From assembly GCA_007844125.1 (NCBI GenBank), contig CM017567.1:13922046-13986045 (forward strand): a DNA stretch of 64,000 nt. Reading direction: 5' to 3'. The notes below the pieces were generated by a model. It made no database searches, was not told the DNA's origin, and worked only from the letters and a program-made list of their open reading frames with translations. Of this stretch, positions 45,801-55,935 are shown one piece after another. Within the stretch, counting starts at the first letter, position 1. Each line of letters begins with the position of its first letter. This stretch comes from Sinonovacula constricta (taxonomy: Eukaryota > Mollusca > Bivalvia > Cardiida > Solecurtidae). Position numbers and translations under genes: made by a program.

Positions 45801-46990
45801 ACTCACAATGAGGTTATAATCTTTTTAATTTGAAAAAAAAAAATGTGAAGATTCTACAGCTGCCACCAGACCAATTTTTGCATTTATTTCCTCCAAGCAA
45901 CCCAACATACCATATTCCCATGATGGGACCTTGTCACAGACGAGAAAAGTTGCTTTTGTAAGAATATATTTTTTTCCATTATAATTCTATAGGAGACAAT
46001 TAACTTGAAAAAGTAAAAAAATGAAGTTTCTACTGCTGCCAGTAGACCAGTTTTTTTTTCATAAATTTTTTCCAAGCAACCCACCATACACAATTGTTTA
46101 CCTTTTGAAAGACGTGAAAGGATGCTTTTGTAACAAAATATATTTTTCCATAATAAGTCTATACTCGAAAATTGATATGAAAAAATAAAACTTTTGAAGT
46201 ATCTACTGCTGCCACTAGACCACTTTTTTGCATTTAAACTCTTCGGGCAACCGAATATACACTATTTTCATGATGTGACATTTTGTTGGACATGAAAGGA
46301 TGCTTTTGTAACACATACATTTTTCTCCAATAAAAGTCTATGGGAGAAAAGTGTTGTTTTCCAACATTTGCTTTTTCGCGATTACTCAGTAAATACATGA
46401 TGGGCATGCCAAAACTTTGTATTGAAACGACGGGCAGACCCAAGGAATACAGGAAAATGATTTCGTTTCGCAATAGCTCGCGCCTGGCCTGCCCTAAATT
46501 TGCATTGACGCAAGCCTTTTCATCCATTTTAAACCAATAGGAAACGCACATTGAGTTTATATATTAAACAGTTTGTTTGTTTTTAAATTTGAAACAATAA
46601 AAATTTGAAGCTTCTACTGCTGCCACTAGACCAATTTTTGCATTTAATTTCCTCCAAGCAACCCAGCATACAATATTTTCATGATGGGACTTTTTGACAT
46701 ACGTGAAAAGATGCTTTTGTAACAATATATTTTTCCATTATAAGTCTATACGCGAAAGTTATAATGAAAAAAACAACATTTGAAGCTTCTACTTCTGCCA
46801 CTAGACCAATTTTTGCATCTATATTCTTCGAGAAACCCATTATGCACTATTTTCATGATGGGACATTCTGTCGGACGTGAAAAGATCTTTTGTAACACAT
46901 ATCCTTTTCACCAGTATAAGTCTATGGGTGAAAAGTGTTGTTTGTCAACATTTGCTTTTTCGCGATTGCTTAGTAAATACATGATCGGCA
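42895..46990 (+). repeat. Complex repeat field, forward units
   Basis: Recurring modules: CCCATTATAAGTCTATGGGA, TTTGCTTTTTCGCGATTGCT then CAGTAAATACATGATGGGCA, GAAACGACGGGCAAAC, GGAATACAGGAAAATGTTTT then CGTTTCGCGATAGCTC, GCCTAGCCTGCCCTAAATTT, and CTACTGCTGCCACTAGACCA. The GCGATT motif occurs at 42995, 43536, 43836, 43955, 44077, 44947, 45508, 46378 and 46962. No protein family recognised; the many 60-100 codon frames on both strands are by-products. Confidence 0.88.
44077..46962 (+). repeat. Higher-order tandem duplication, period about 1431 bp
   Basis: Spacings of the GCGATT-GCTCAG motif are 870, 561, 870 and 584 bp: 44077 to 45508 is 1431, 44947 to 46378 is 1431, and 45508 to 46962 is 1454. 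Whole stretches repeat at this offset, for example 44151-44340 with 45581-45770. Confidence 0.85.
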
Positions 46991-47084
46991 TGCGAAAACT
47001 TATGAAGGGCCGACGTCATGGACACAGTACAATGTTTTCAACGGGCAATATATACTAAAATTGTAAAGGTAAAGGACAAAGATA

Positions 47085-47235
47085 TATTTACATGCAAGCC
47101 TAATGAAAAATTAGAAAAAAAAAAACCATGTGACTTGCCATTTAACAAGTACAGCAAACCCAACAGTTACCGCCTAGGAACGGTCACTTGGCAATATCGG
47201 ACCGACTGGCGTGCTTAAACCGGTTTTAATATCAA
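47085..47235 (-). repeat. Hairpin-core SINE, inverted copy
   Basis: Plus strand reads CAGTTACCGCC, GGAACGGTCACTTGGCAATA, CCGACTGGCGTGCTTAAACC, the reverse complement of the core. The tail (ACATGCAAGCCTAATGAAAA) lies to the left, as expected for minus orientation. Confidence 0.75.
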
Positions 47236-47674
47236 ACAAACATCAGGCACTTCTTGGTGAATTTCTCAAATGCAAACAATAAAATTAAAATAGATCAATT
47301 TTAAACAAAACTGCCCAATCGATTTCGTATTCTGAGAGGTAATTATGATGTCATTGAAAGAAAGTAGTGACGTAATTAAAAATAATGCTCAATTTTTATT
47401 TTAGAGAGTTATGAGTTTTGTTTTTATTAGAAGTACTACACAAGATTCTTAATTATAAATGAAATTATTGTTTTAATCATCGGGGAAGAAGTGTAATTGG
47501 TTGTAGCATTCTGTTCATAAGTCCAATGTCTATCGAAGAAAAATAAACAACAGCATAGATGTTATACGACACCACAAACTTTAATCTTGAAAAAAAGTTA
47601 ACAGCAAATAATTTTGAATTTCCATATTTCGCATGTTAATGTCGACAGACTGGTGGAGTAAGAAAACGCGGTAT
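47236..47674. other. No gene seen
   Basis: AT-rich sequence between the inverted SINE and the start of reverse-transcriptase similarity. Nothing recognised. Confidence 0.4.
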
Positions 47675-49005
47675 TATAGAAAAGTTTACTATGTGGAGTT
47701 GCACGGATGTTTGTGAAGCTATACGTTTCCTATTAGACAATATTTACATAAAATACGGCGACACTTTATTTAGACAAGTAATTGGTATTCCTATGGGAAC
47801 CAATGTGCACCATTAATTGCAGATTTGTTTTAAACTGCTTTGGACGTGATTTCATGTTAACTCTATCCCATCCTAACCAAAGCCACATTATAGAGGCTTT
47901 CAATTTAACGTCACACTATCTTGACGATATTCTAACTATAGATAATCCTTTCTTTTCTCAAATGATCCGTCTGATTTACCTTCCAGAACTTACCATTAAT
48001 AAAGCAAATAACTGATCGTTTGGAATTTTTATTTTCACGTTGCCTAGGCTTTTATCGACTGTACATACTGTACATATGTTGATAGTTTATTTTATTACTA
48101 GTTATTATATAAGTATATAAGTTCATTGTATCTGTTTTAACTCCCGATGCAGGTGCTGAGTGTTAGTTGTTTCACTTTGACGGGATGTTGTTATTTACAC
48201 TGTTTGTTTGCTAGAAAAATCTTCGGGAAGTGCGGGGTTGGAGCGCTCCACAAACCAGGTTTAAGCACCCCAGTTGGCCCTTTTGCCGATTGACCGTTCC
48301 AAGGCGGTAACTGATGGCTTTTCTTTATGTGTGTTATATCTCGTCTCTGTGTTTTTGTCACATTTACATTTACCTTGTTTGCCTTTGTCTACTGGTAGAT
48401 AAAATTTAAATATTTGTGGAAATTTTGATAGGACTGAAATTTTGGTATGGACCTTTTCTTATTAACCTAGACATTGAGATCGCTATTTCCAATGACCACG
48501 TATCTACTAAAATCTATGACAAGAGAGATGATTTCAACTTTAGTATTGTGAATTATCCATACCTTGATAGTGATTCACCTCGTGCTTCCTCCTGTGGTAT
48601 TTACATATCACAACTTACAAGGTTTGCACGAGTTTGTACTAAAGTAGAAGATTTCAATGCTAGAAACCGGTTTATTTCCTCTAAACTGTTACAGCAAGGC
48701 TTTCGTTTTCATAAAGTAAGAAAGGCGTTATCAAAATTCTTTTACCGCAATGGTTTTATTGCTTCTAAGTATACATGTAATAGCAGTATGAAAACACTTA
48801 TGCAGAAAGGCATTAGCCATCCTGCATTTTATGGAAATGTTTAATATACAAGTTAAAGACAATCAAGGGTCTCAATAACTTTTCTGACCACTTTACAAAA
48901 CTTATCAGAAAATGTATTGCAGACGGTTACAACCCGGGAATCCTTCGTCGTACTGCATTGCTTGCAATTGACCCTTTTACTGTCAAGAACTTGCATTGCT
49001 TTTAA
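47675..49005 (+). pseudogene. Decayed YLDD-type reverse transcriptase, possibly Penelope-like
   Basis: Fragments in order: MWSCTDVCEAIRFLLDNIYI and QVIGIPMGTN (about 47690-47800), PLIADLF after a frameshift, YLDDILTIDNPFFSQM and LPELTINKANN (to 48011), a repeat insertion, then LINLDIEIAISNDHVSTKIY, KRDDFNFSIVNYPYLDSDSP, YISQLTRFARVCTKVEDFNA (48437-48840) and, in another frame, LRRTALLAIDPF (to about 49000). The IPMG-TN...P and YLDD motifs, and the 'KIYDKRDDF / RFARV' block, are those of a reverse-transcriptase family common in bivalve and cnidarian genomes. Penelope-like is my best guess; no GIY-YIG endonuclease was found. Confidence 0.75.
48012..48437 (+). repeat. Hairpin-core repeat inserted in the reverse transcriptase, copy 2
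   Basis: Splits the reverse transcriptase between INKANN and the FLINLDIEIAISN block. Matches 38263-38700 and 49485-49900. Core at 48222-48315; here the stem CAGTTGGC/GCCGATTG is held by G-T pairs. Confidence 0.8.
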
Positions 49006-49079
49006 ATTACACGATGACCGGACAGGTCGTTGAGACTATATGAAAACAGTGACTTAAACCTTTAATTGGACAGTCAGTG

Positions 49080-49440
49080 TTGGATTTCTGGTCTTTTCAT
49101 CTCTCCAGTCGTGCCCTTTATAGGTGGGACAACTTGAGTCTCCATACCCTTTACGTGAGATTGCACAATAGGTATAACATCGGGATTTTTGGTACCTTTA
49201 TTATATATAATATGCCAACTGCGGATAAATCCTCGACTTTTATTATGTTTTTAATGCGTATTAACTCTTTAACAATACTACATTTTATTTTGTTGATTTG
49301 GGTTGTTTTCTAAAATTCGATGATTTCTTTCGTATTTTTTACATTTCACTGTTGACACTTTTGGCATATGACGTCATGGCATTGTATGACGTCATTATAT
49401 TGTTCTTATAATATATCAGCGCTTGTACTGTTTTATTTTA
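49080..49440 (+). repeat. 3' tail of the YLDD-type retroelement
   Basis: Follows the decayed reverse transcriptase and resembles 27741-28180. It contains two TGACGTCAT motifs (near 49369 and 49387). A 78-codon frame here is the remnant of the element's protein end. Confidence 0.55.
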
Positions 49441-49484
49441 TTTGAAACTACATTGATTTGAAACGACACTTTCATTTGAATTTT

Positions 49485-50010
49485 TAGGTTGCCGAGGCTT
49501 TTATCTACTGTACATACTATACATATGTTTGTAGTTATTTTATTACTAGTTATTATGTATGTACATAAGTTCATTGTATCTGTTTTAACTCCCGATGCAG
49601 TTGCTTACTGTAAGTTGTTTCACTTTGTCGGGATATTTTTATTTACACTGTTTGTTTTATAGAAATACCTTCAGGAAGTGCGGGGTTGGAGCGCTCCACA
49701 AACCAGGTTTAAGCACCCCAGTCGGCCCTTTTGCCGATTGACCGTTCCAAGGCAGTAACTGATGTTTTTTTCTTTTTTTTGTGTGTTATATCTAGTCTCT
49801 GTTTTTGTCACATTTACATTTATCTTGTTTGCCTTTGTCAACAGGTAGATAAAATTTAAATATCTGTGGCAATTTTGATAGGACCTTTTCTGAATTACCT
49901 ATTATGGATTTTTAGTTAATCTCCTTCACAAATGATGTTCAAAAACAAAAATCAGCTTAAAATGACTTTGACATATTTGCATTATTTTTTTTCATGGCAA
50001 AACTTTGCTG
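49485..50010 (+). repeat. Hairpin-core repeat, copy 3
   Basis: Same order as 38263-38812 (TAGGTTGCCGAGGCTTTTAT, core 49671-49764, TATCTGTGGCAATTTTGATA, GGCAAAACTTTGC end), but without the reverse-transcriptase fragment on its left. Confidence 0.8.
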
Positions 50011-50371
50011 AGTTACAAAATTTACCGACTTTATATGTCTGATCACTAGATTATATGTAATCATGTTGTCCTTCAAAAGATAATCTTGTCTATTAAGATT
50101 GGGAGTCTAAAGCGTCGCGTTGCTATTCAACTTTTTTTGCCGTTTTTATCAACAAACTACTTCATCTCCGAACTGACTTCGCATGCGAAATAATACGTTA
50201 TGTACATGCACGCCAGTCGTAAGCAATACGTTGATTGGCTCGATAGGGCCGCAATAGTTTCAATGCGTATTAGGTGCGGATTAAGTGGTTATTTATACCA
50301 ACGCAAAATTATGGCCTTTTAAATTAAGTCACTTTAAACAAAATTGTGTTTTTAACTGAGATTTTTTCCAG

Positions 50372-50672
50372 ACTCCTGAGTTTAGATGTTATAATCCATT
50401 CTGTTCCCTGGTCGTTAAATGTAACAATATTTGATAAATGCCTCGTTGCCATTGGTTGCGCAGGTATCATTCTCTGTCTTCTGCCTTGTGGACATAGTGA
50501 GAAAGCCGTGTACAGAGGCAACACGACGCATGCAAAGTATCCCGGCAGGCGCTTCGTGAAGCAGATCAGAGACATTTACCGAAAGGAGCACCTCGAACCT
50601 GTCGTGGCCTGCTCCATGAGAAACTGGGTTTTTACTCCAGAAAACACCAGCCTGCGGATTGTTGTGACCAGG
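50372..50672 (+). CDS. Orphan internal exon of an unidentified membrane protein (glycosyltransferase?)
   Basis: A 100-codon open exon between a strong acceptor (GATTTTTTCCAG) and donor (ACCAGG|GTAAGA, phase 0). It encodes a hydrophobic segment (CLVAIGCAGIILCLL) followed by a polar stem with an N-T-T site, then RDIYRKEHLEPVVACSMRNW and ENTSLRIVVTR. Membrane anchor, stem and a C-S-x-R block before a beta-strand recall the N-terminal part of alpha-1,4-galactosyltransferase-like (Gb3 synthase-type) proteins, but the resemblance is weak and the DxD part is not in the window. The neighbouring sequence is repeat on both sides, so it may be a live exon with distant partners or a stranded fragment. 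Codon use is richer in G+C than its surroundings. Confidence 0.5.
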
Positions 50673-50924
50673 GTAAGACGGGGTCATTAATATTTTTACC
50701 TTACAGCTTTGTAAACGAATGTGTGATGATGTCGAGCTGCAAACTTGACAAATAACATGTTTGGAAACAAAGTATAATTTTAGTATTCTCTTACACTCAC
50801 TTTTTGCTTTATGGTTAAAAATTCTTTCTTTGACAGACAACACTCTGGTTCGGTCCAATTTATACAAACAAAGAAACGAAGCACGAGTCTCGTAAGCCAC
50901 TTTCTGAAGTGACGGACGCTATGT

Positions 50925-51125
50925 TGTGCTTACTGTTAGTTGTTTCACTTTGACGGGATGTTGTTATTTACACTGTTTGTTTGCTAGAAAAACCTTCAGG
51001 AACTGCGGGGTCTCGTCTCTGTTCTTATGTCACATTTACATTTACCTTGTTTGCCTTTGTCTACAGGTAGATAAAATTTAAATATCTGTGGAAATTTTGA
51101 TAGGACCTTTTCTTATTTACCTGTA
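50925..51125 (+). repeat. Hairpin-core repeat, internally deleted copy 4
   Basis: Has TGCTTACTGTTAGTTGTTTC ... CCTTCAGGAACTGCGGGGT, then jumps directly to CTCGTCTCTGTTCTTATGTC and GATAGGACCTTTTC, so the hairpin core itself is missing. Confidence 0.75.
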
Positions 51126-52801
51126 TATCTCTGACAAGATCATCAGTCAGTATCCTTCCAAAACTTCGCATCGTCCTTGGCCGAGTGCCATTCCAACTTC
51201 TTTCGGAAAACACCACTACTCCGTCAGACGGGCGGAGAGGTGATAGACGTTGGTGTGCAGGATCAGAATATCGTCCGCTTGTTCAGCTCGTCCTCTTGGT
51301 GCAGCGAGGGTGGCGTCGCCGTTTGCATACTGGGCTTATTTGGGCAGGACACGTCCTCAATCCAACAACACGTGTCTGCCCATCTCGACTTTGGGGTACC
51401 GTTTATACCGCACGGCAGTTGTATACGGTTGAAACAGATCCAGAAATAGATTGCCAGGAGACCGTGGAGCAGATGAATAATATGGGGATTCAAAGCTATG
51501 ACTGAATCGAGGATAATGGCAACCTAAATACGTACCGATTTGTGTGAGCGAGAAGATGTATGAAACATGCTGGTTTATCATGCCCAGAGATTGTAATAAT
51601 TGTCATTTCTTTTTGTAATACATGTTCAGTACATGCTGTATTATTTTGTATATGTATTTGAATAAGGATTATTGTTTGAAATCAGATAGAGCGGTTACTT
51701 GTCTATCTTAAACACAAATTGCCAACATTTTCTGCTCCTCTGTATGAGATTGAAAATGTATATAATTTTCTCTAGAAATATTTGTTTATAAAATGAATGT
51801 GTATAAAGTCTTGAATAAGATAGAAAAGCTTGCTGCTGGTCCATCCTTTACGTTGGACCTGTGTGATGTCTTACTAGACAAATAAAAATATTTTCAAATA
51901 AACACTGTTCCCACTTATTTACATCGAGATGTTCAGAAATAATGACATTTACAAAAAATCTAACGTTACATATATGTTTCGCAATATTCACCTTTGTTTT
52001 CGAAACCAATACACCCAATATATATTTACACTGGGTAATACAGCTTTTCAACCAGTTGATTGGCAAACAGCTTTGCTAATAGTCAAGCGCTAGATTGCAG
52101 ATGCTCATCCCTAGGTCAAACTAATGCCGAGATTAACTGTCAAGGAAACTGAACTTCTATCCACATAAAAGCTTTGAGTAATGAGTATTAGTAAATATGA
52201 CAATAGTAAAATTGTCATAAGACAATTACCAATTCTATTATAACCATTTGTACTGAAACTAGACAAAGACACGCTCACATGTTTATTTTATGTTCAAGTT
52301 ACCAAGAAATATCTTTAAAAAACAGATGAGCGGCGTTGGCGTGGCTTTAAAACTTTAAGTGTGTTTGACACTGTTGATATATACCACTTTTTATTATTTA
52401 TTAATTATTGGCGACGCGCTGAAGGCCTATTTATGGAATGCTCACTGAAATTTGCATGTGAAGAAAGGTTGTTTTGTGGACATTTATAACCATGATCAAA
52501 TACGAGCCATATTTTAGTAAACGGCGTTCTTTTCAATATATTTTTTATGTTCTTGTTTTTTATATTTACAGTAGAAACTCACAATGCGGGCAACTCAATA
52601 ATACGGCCATTTTTATATTACGGCCAATTTTCTCGGTCCCGAACAGTTTACTATTTGATTCTATATACTTGAAACTCAAAAATGCGGGCAACTGGCTATT
52701 GCGAATTTGTGTATTTGTGTGTGTGTAGCTTTCACACAAAAATATCAGAAAACGAGAGATTTTGGGTTATTTCTGTTCATACTTACCTAAATAATTAGGA
52801 A
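51126..52801. other. No supported gene
   Basis: 51177-51505 is GC-richer with three overlapping frames (for example RGWRRRLHTGLIWAGHVLNP), possibly a transposon scrap, but I cannot place it. The remainder is AT-rich with no recognised feature. Confidence 0.35.
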
Positions 52802-54090
52802 CGCTTCTCGGTACGTGCTTCGATGTTTGGACTACATGTTAACACAGAGAATATATGTTAGCAGTGAAACAGTCCATAACAAAAAATAGCTTGTAATATG
52901 CTTCAAGTGTTCTTGGGAAAGAGGTTAAGGTTATGGAATTGGAATCTGATGGTTCAAAATTCAAACGCTCGACCCGTGTTTTTAAACAGATCCTATTCGA
53001 TTTGGATTATCATGAATAAACATCCAACACACGAAGAAAGCATTTATGACATGCAAGTATTTTTAGTCAAAAAGGTTAAAGTTATGAACTCGGGATCGGA
53101 GGGTTCTGGGTTCAAACCCCATACCCGACATGAGATTTTAATCTTTGCCCAGTTTTTTTTTTTTTTTAATTTTATTTTCACGATCATTTTCATAAGACGA
53201 ATATATTCAGACTCGTTATTACTTTTCTGAGCACCTTAAACCCAGATGTACTAAATAGAAGTATCCATCTTGGATAATATTGAAAACTGCCTTTTCATAA
53301 TAAGTCGTTTGATATTTTGTAGTATTTCGGTCTTATATTGAAGGACATGCTATCTTTCATTTGACAGCAACTTTTGTTAAGTTATATGTTAACGTCAGTT
53401 CAATGTGCAATTATAACCACACTAGCACATTATTTCGCAATAACATTGTTTTGTAACAAGATTATTTCCATCGGGAAATGACATGCCAGGTTGTTCTGTT
53501 TATTGTTTCTCTCCGTTTTTTGTGTTCATCTATTCCACTTTAAAATGAATGAAGTGGGTTAATTTTAGGAAGTATTATTATTTTTTTTTTTATTTTTTTT
53601 GTATACATAACGAGGAATAGAAAATGTTTCCATGCAAAACAACTTTTGACAATGAGATACTAAGAAAGAAAGAAAAACATACTATGTTCCTGAAAAATAC
53701 TACCGGAACAATTATGAATTGTGTAATGTAAGGCTGCTGTACACATGCATATTCTGCTTTGCACAAAGGTTTTTAAGTTAATTTGTATATTTTTTTTTGC
53801 CATTTTATCTACATATATAACATTTTGGATAACCTATTAATGGCGTCGGAGTTTTCTTTTTTTCTACTTCTTCTTTTTTTCTTCGTTTTGTTGTTGTCAT
53901 AAACCATTCAATGTCTCAAGATTATACATTATACATACTTATTCATAGTTTCTGAAAATTATCAACAACAAAAAACATTTCGTCAAATATGTCTTGGTTA
54001 CTTGCTCCCATATTGCTTTAATCTTTTTACCTGTTCCAGTCTTTGCGTCGCCTTTGATGCTTCGCATCAATGACTTTTCTAGTCAAAATA
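52802..54090. repeat. Dispersed sequence shared with GT92 intron 3
   Basis: CTTCGATGTTTGGACTACAT, GAAACAGTCC, TGGATAACCTATTAATGGCG then TCGGAG, and TTGATGCTTCGCATCAATGA follow the order of 35105-35610. Between them are two tRNA-box-like segments (about 52913-52975 and 53070-53135, the latter with GGGTTCAAACCCC). No exon 4-like sequence follows, so this is a repeat rather than a second gene copy. Confidence 0.55.
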
Positions 54091-54291
54091 TATTGATTGT
54101 TTATTTTTAAAGAAAATATGCCTTTACGAACTAAGACTTTAAAAGACGGATCATTCTATGACAATATTTTATACTGTTTAAATGCCGCTAGATGCAATTA
54201 AATGTTTTCAGTCTACACAATTTAGTGGGACGGTGGTTAAATAGGGGAAATATCATCGGCGAGGTGTGCCGAATGCGACTATTGTATTACA

Positions 54292-54330
54292 CCGACACTT
54301 GATAGGTTATACGGCACCGAATACGTTAGG
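54292..54330 (+). repeat. Fragment of a dispersed mollusc repeat
   Basis: CACCGACACTTGATAGGTTA then TACGGCACCGAATA corresponds to 37808-37840. Confidence 0.5.
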
Positions 54331-54397
54331 GTTATAAGGTATAAATAAGGTTAAAATTAAAATAACGCGAGTTGGCTCACTTCCAGTACTGTGCCTA

Positions 54398-54760
54398 TGT
54401 AACGCAGGCCGGTGCTCTCCAACGGTCACCCATCCGCACATCAGCCACGGTAATTGTTGCTTAACCGCGCAACATTGGAAGCCGCTTAAACCGCGTCGAT
54501 AAAGAGTTAATCCAGAAACGAGACTGGTTTGAAGCGCTTACGTCTACCACTATGGCCGTTACATTATTTCCCCATCCAAGAAGTCGTGTCCCGAGGCTTG
54601 GCTTGGGAAGTTCCGTGGGCACGCAATTCCAGTCCGGCAGTTGACCGCTGCCACGAATGTAACGCAGTGACCAACGGTCACCAATCCGTACAACAGCCAT
54701 TCTAATCGTTACTTAACCTATCAGGTTTGGAAGCCGCTTAAACCGCGTCGCCAGAGGAGG
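54398..54760 (-). repeat. 5S rRNA-like repeat, two tandem segments
   Basis: Minus strand contains GGTTAAGCAACAATTACCG and CGGATGGGTGACCGTTGG, corresponding to the internal box A and box C region of 5S rRNA. The plus-strand starts are 54424 (GGTCACCCATCC) and 54458 (TGCTTAACC), and in the second segment 54676 and 54710. Both are 34 bases apart, the spacing in 5S rRNA. CTATGGCCGT at 54550-54559 recalls the 5S 5' end. The segments recur with GGAAGCCGCTTAAACCGCGT at 54478 and 54729. Too diverged to be a 5S gene; most likely a 5S-derived SINE. Confidence 0.65.
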
Positions 54761-55839
54761 CTGCGCGTTTTGCACACGGCACGAAACCTCGGACTATATT
54801 ATCGATCGCTGGACGTTAGAGCGGTTCATTTTTAAAATGGCGGTCAGAGTGGTAACATCGACGAGTAAATGGTAAGATTGCGACAAATTGTGGGGTTTTT
54901 TTGTGTTAAACAGGACGTGTGTTGTATTCAAATGAGAGACTGTCCAAGTATCAGCGTTTTTGCACGGATTGCACACATTAGTCCAGTGAACAAACCAATG
55001 GTACGACGCCGTATTCTGATTGCTGACGATCGGCTTGATTCCAGACTTCCCAAGCAGTCGCCTGTATTGTTTTCTTTATCATGTTGTTCTGTCCACTTGA
55101 AAAGACACTTTCTCGAGTCTCTAGTAGACACATTCAAAATAGGGGTGTCCATTTTTACTCAGATCACATTAACCTACAACAACAACATAAAACATGTAAT
55201 CATGATAACAAAAATGCATATGCTGTGTGACATTGTGTATTTAAGCAGTTAAATATAAGTAATAAAGAAAAGTTTTAACCTTTTTTATTGAAAAAATTAT
55301 TGTATCATTAAAAACTACAAAAATGATGACAGAATCAAACAATCAAAACGATGCACATTATATTTAAAATTAAGTGCATTGCCTTTCAATAAAGGAACTT
55401 ATAGCTAATTTCGACCAAGTTAATTAGCACATAACACAAAGAACTGAGACGACTTTAGGCGCCTTTTTAGATTTTCTGATAGTAAAAACATTGAAAATTG
55501 TTGTGATATTTTTTTACGACAAAGTCTTGCGTAACTAATGTACAATTTGATAAAGAGTGTCTCTGTTATTTTTTGAAACTGTAATGTAAACAATATAGCA
55601 TTTTGTGTCTGTGTTAAATTATCGAAAAATTGGCCAAACAGCGACTCAATGCCAATACGTGGTGGTTGTTTACATGTTTCGATAGGGCATTTACATATTT
55701 ACTCACCTGTGACGAAAAGTAGGAGGTCCCATTTCGCTTATCAAATCAGCGATAAAACCGTTAATGGCCCCATTCATAAATGGCGTCGGTAGGCGGGATT
55801 TCCGATCACGTGATTTGCACACGACACTAAACATGCGTA

Positions 55840-55935
55840 ACCTCCTCTGCCGCGTCACTAAAGTGTTAACCCAGCAGCGAGGCTGGTTTCAAGTGCTTAT
55901 ATGTCTACCTCTATGGCCGTTACACTTAGTTCGGT
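55840..55935 (-). repeat. 5S-like SINE, partial copy
   Basis: GCCGCGTCACTAAAGTGTTA then ACCCAGCAGCGAGGCTGGTT, AAGTGCTTATATGTCTACC, CTATGGCCGTTACA matches 54493-54562. The box A/box C part is absent. Confidence 0.6.

Noticed and set aside
52898..53230. 110-codon frame with repeated halves
   Set aside because: The repetition comes from two tRNA-box-like repeat copies; no protein family.
54398..54560. Functional 5S rRNA gene
   Set aside because: Only the internal boxes match; the 5' part carries about 48 extra bases relative to 5S spacing and the sequence is otherwise diverged.
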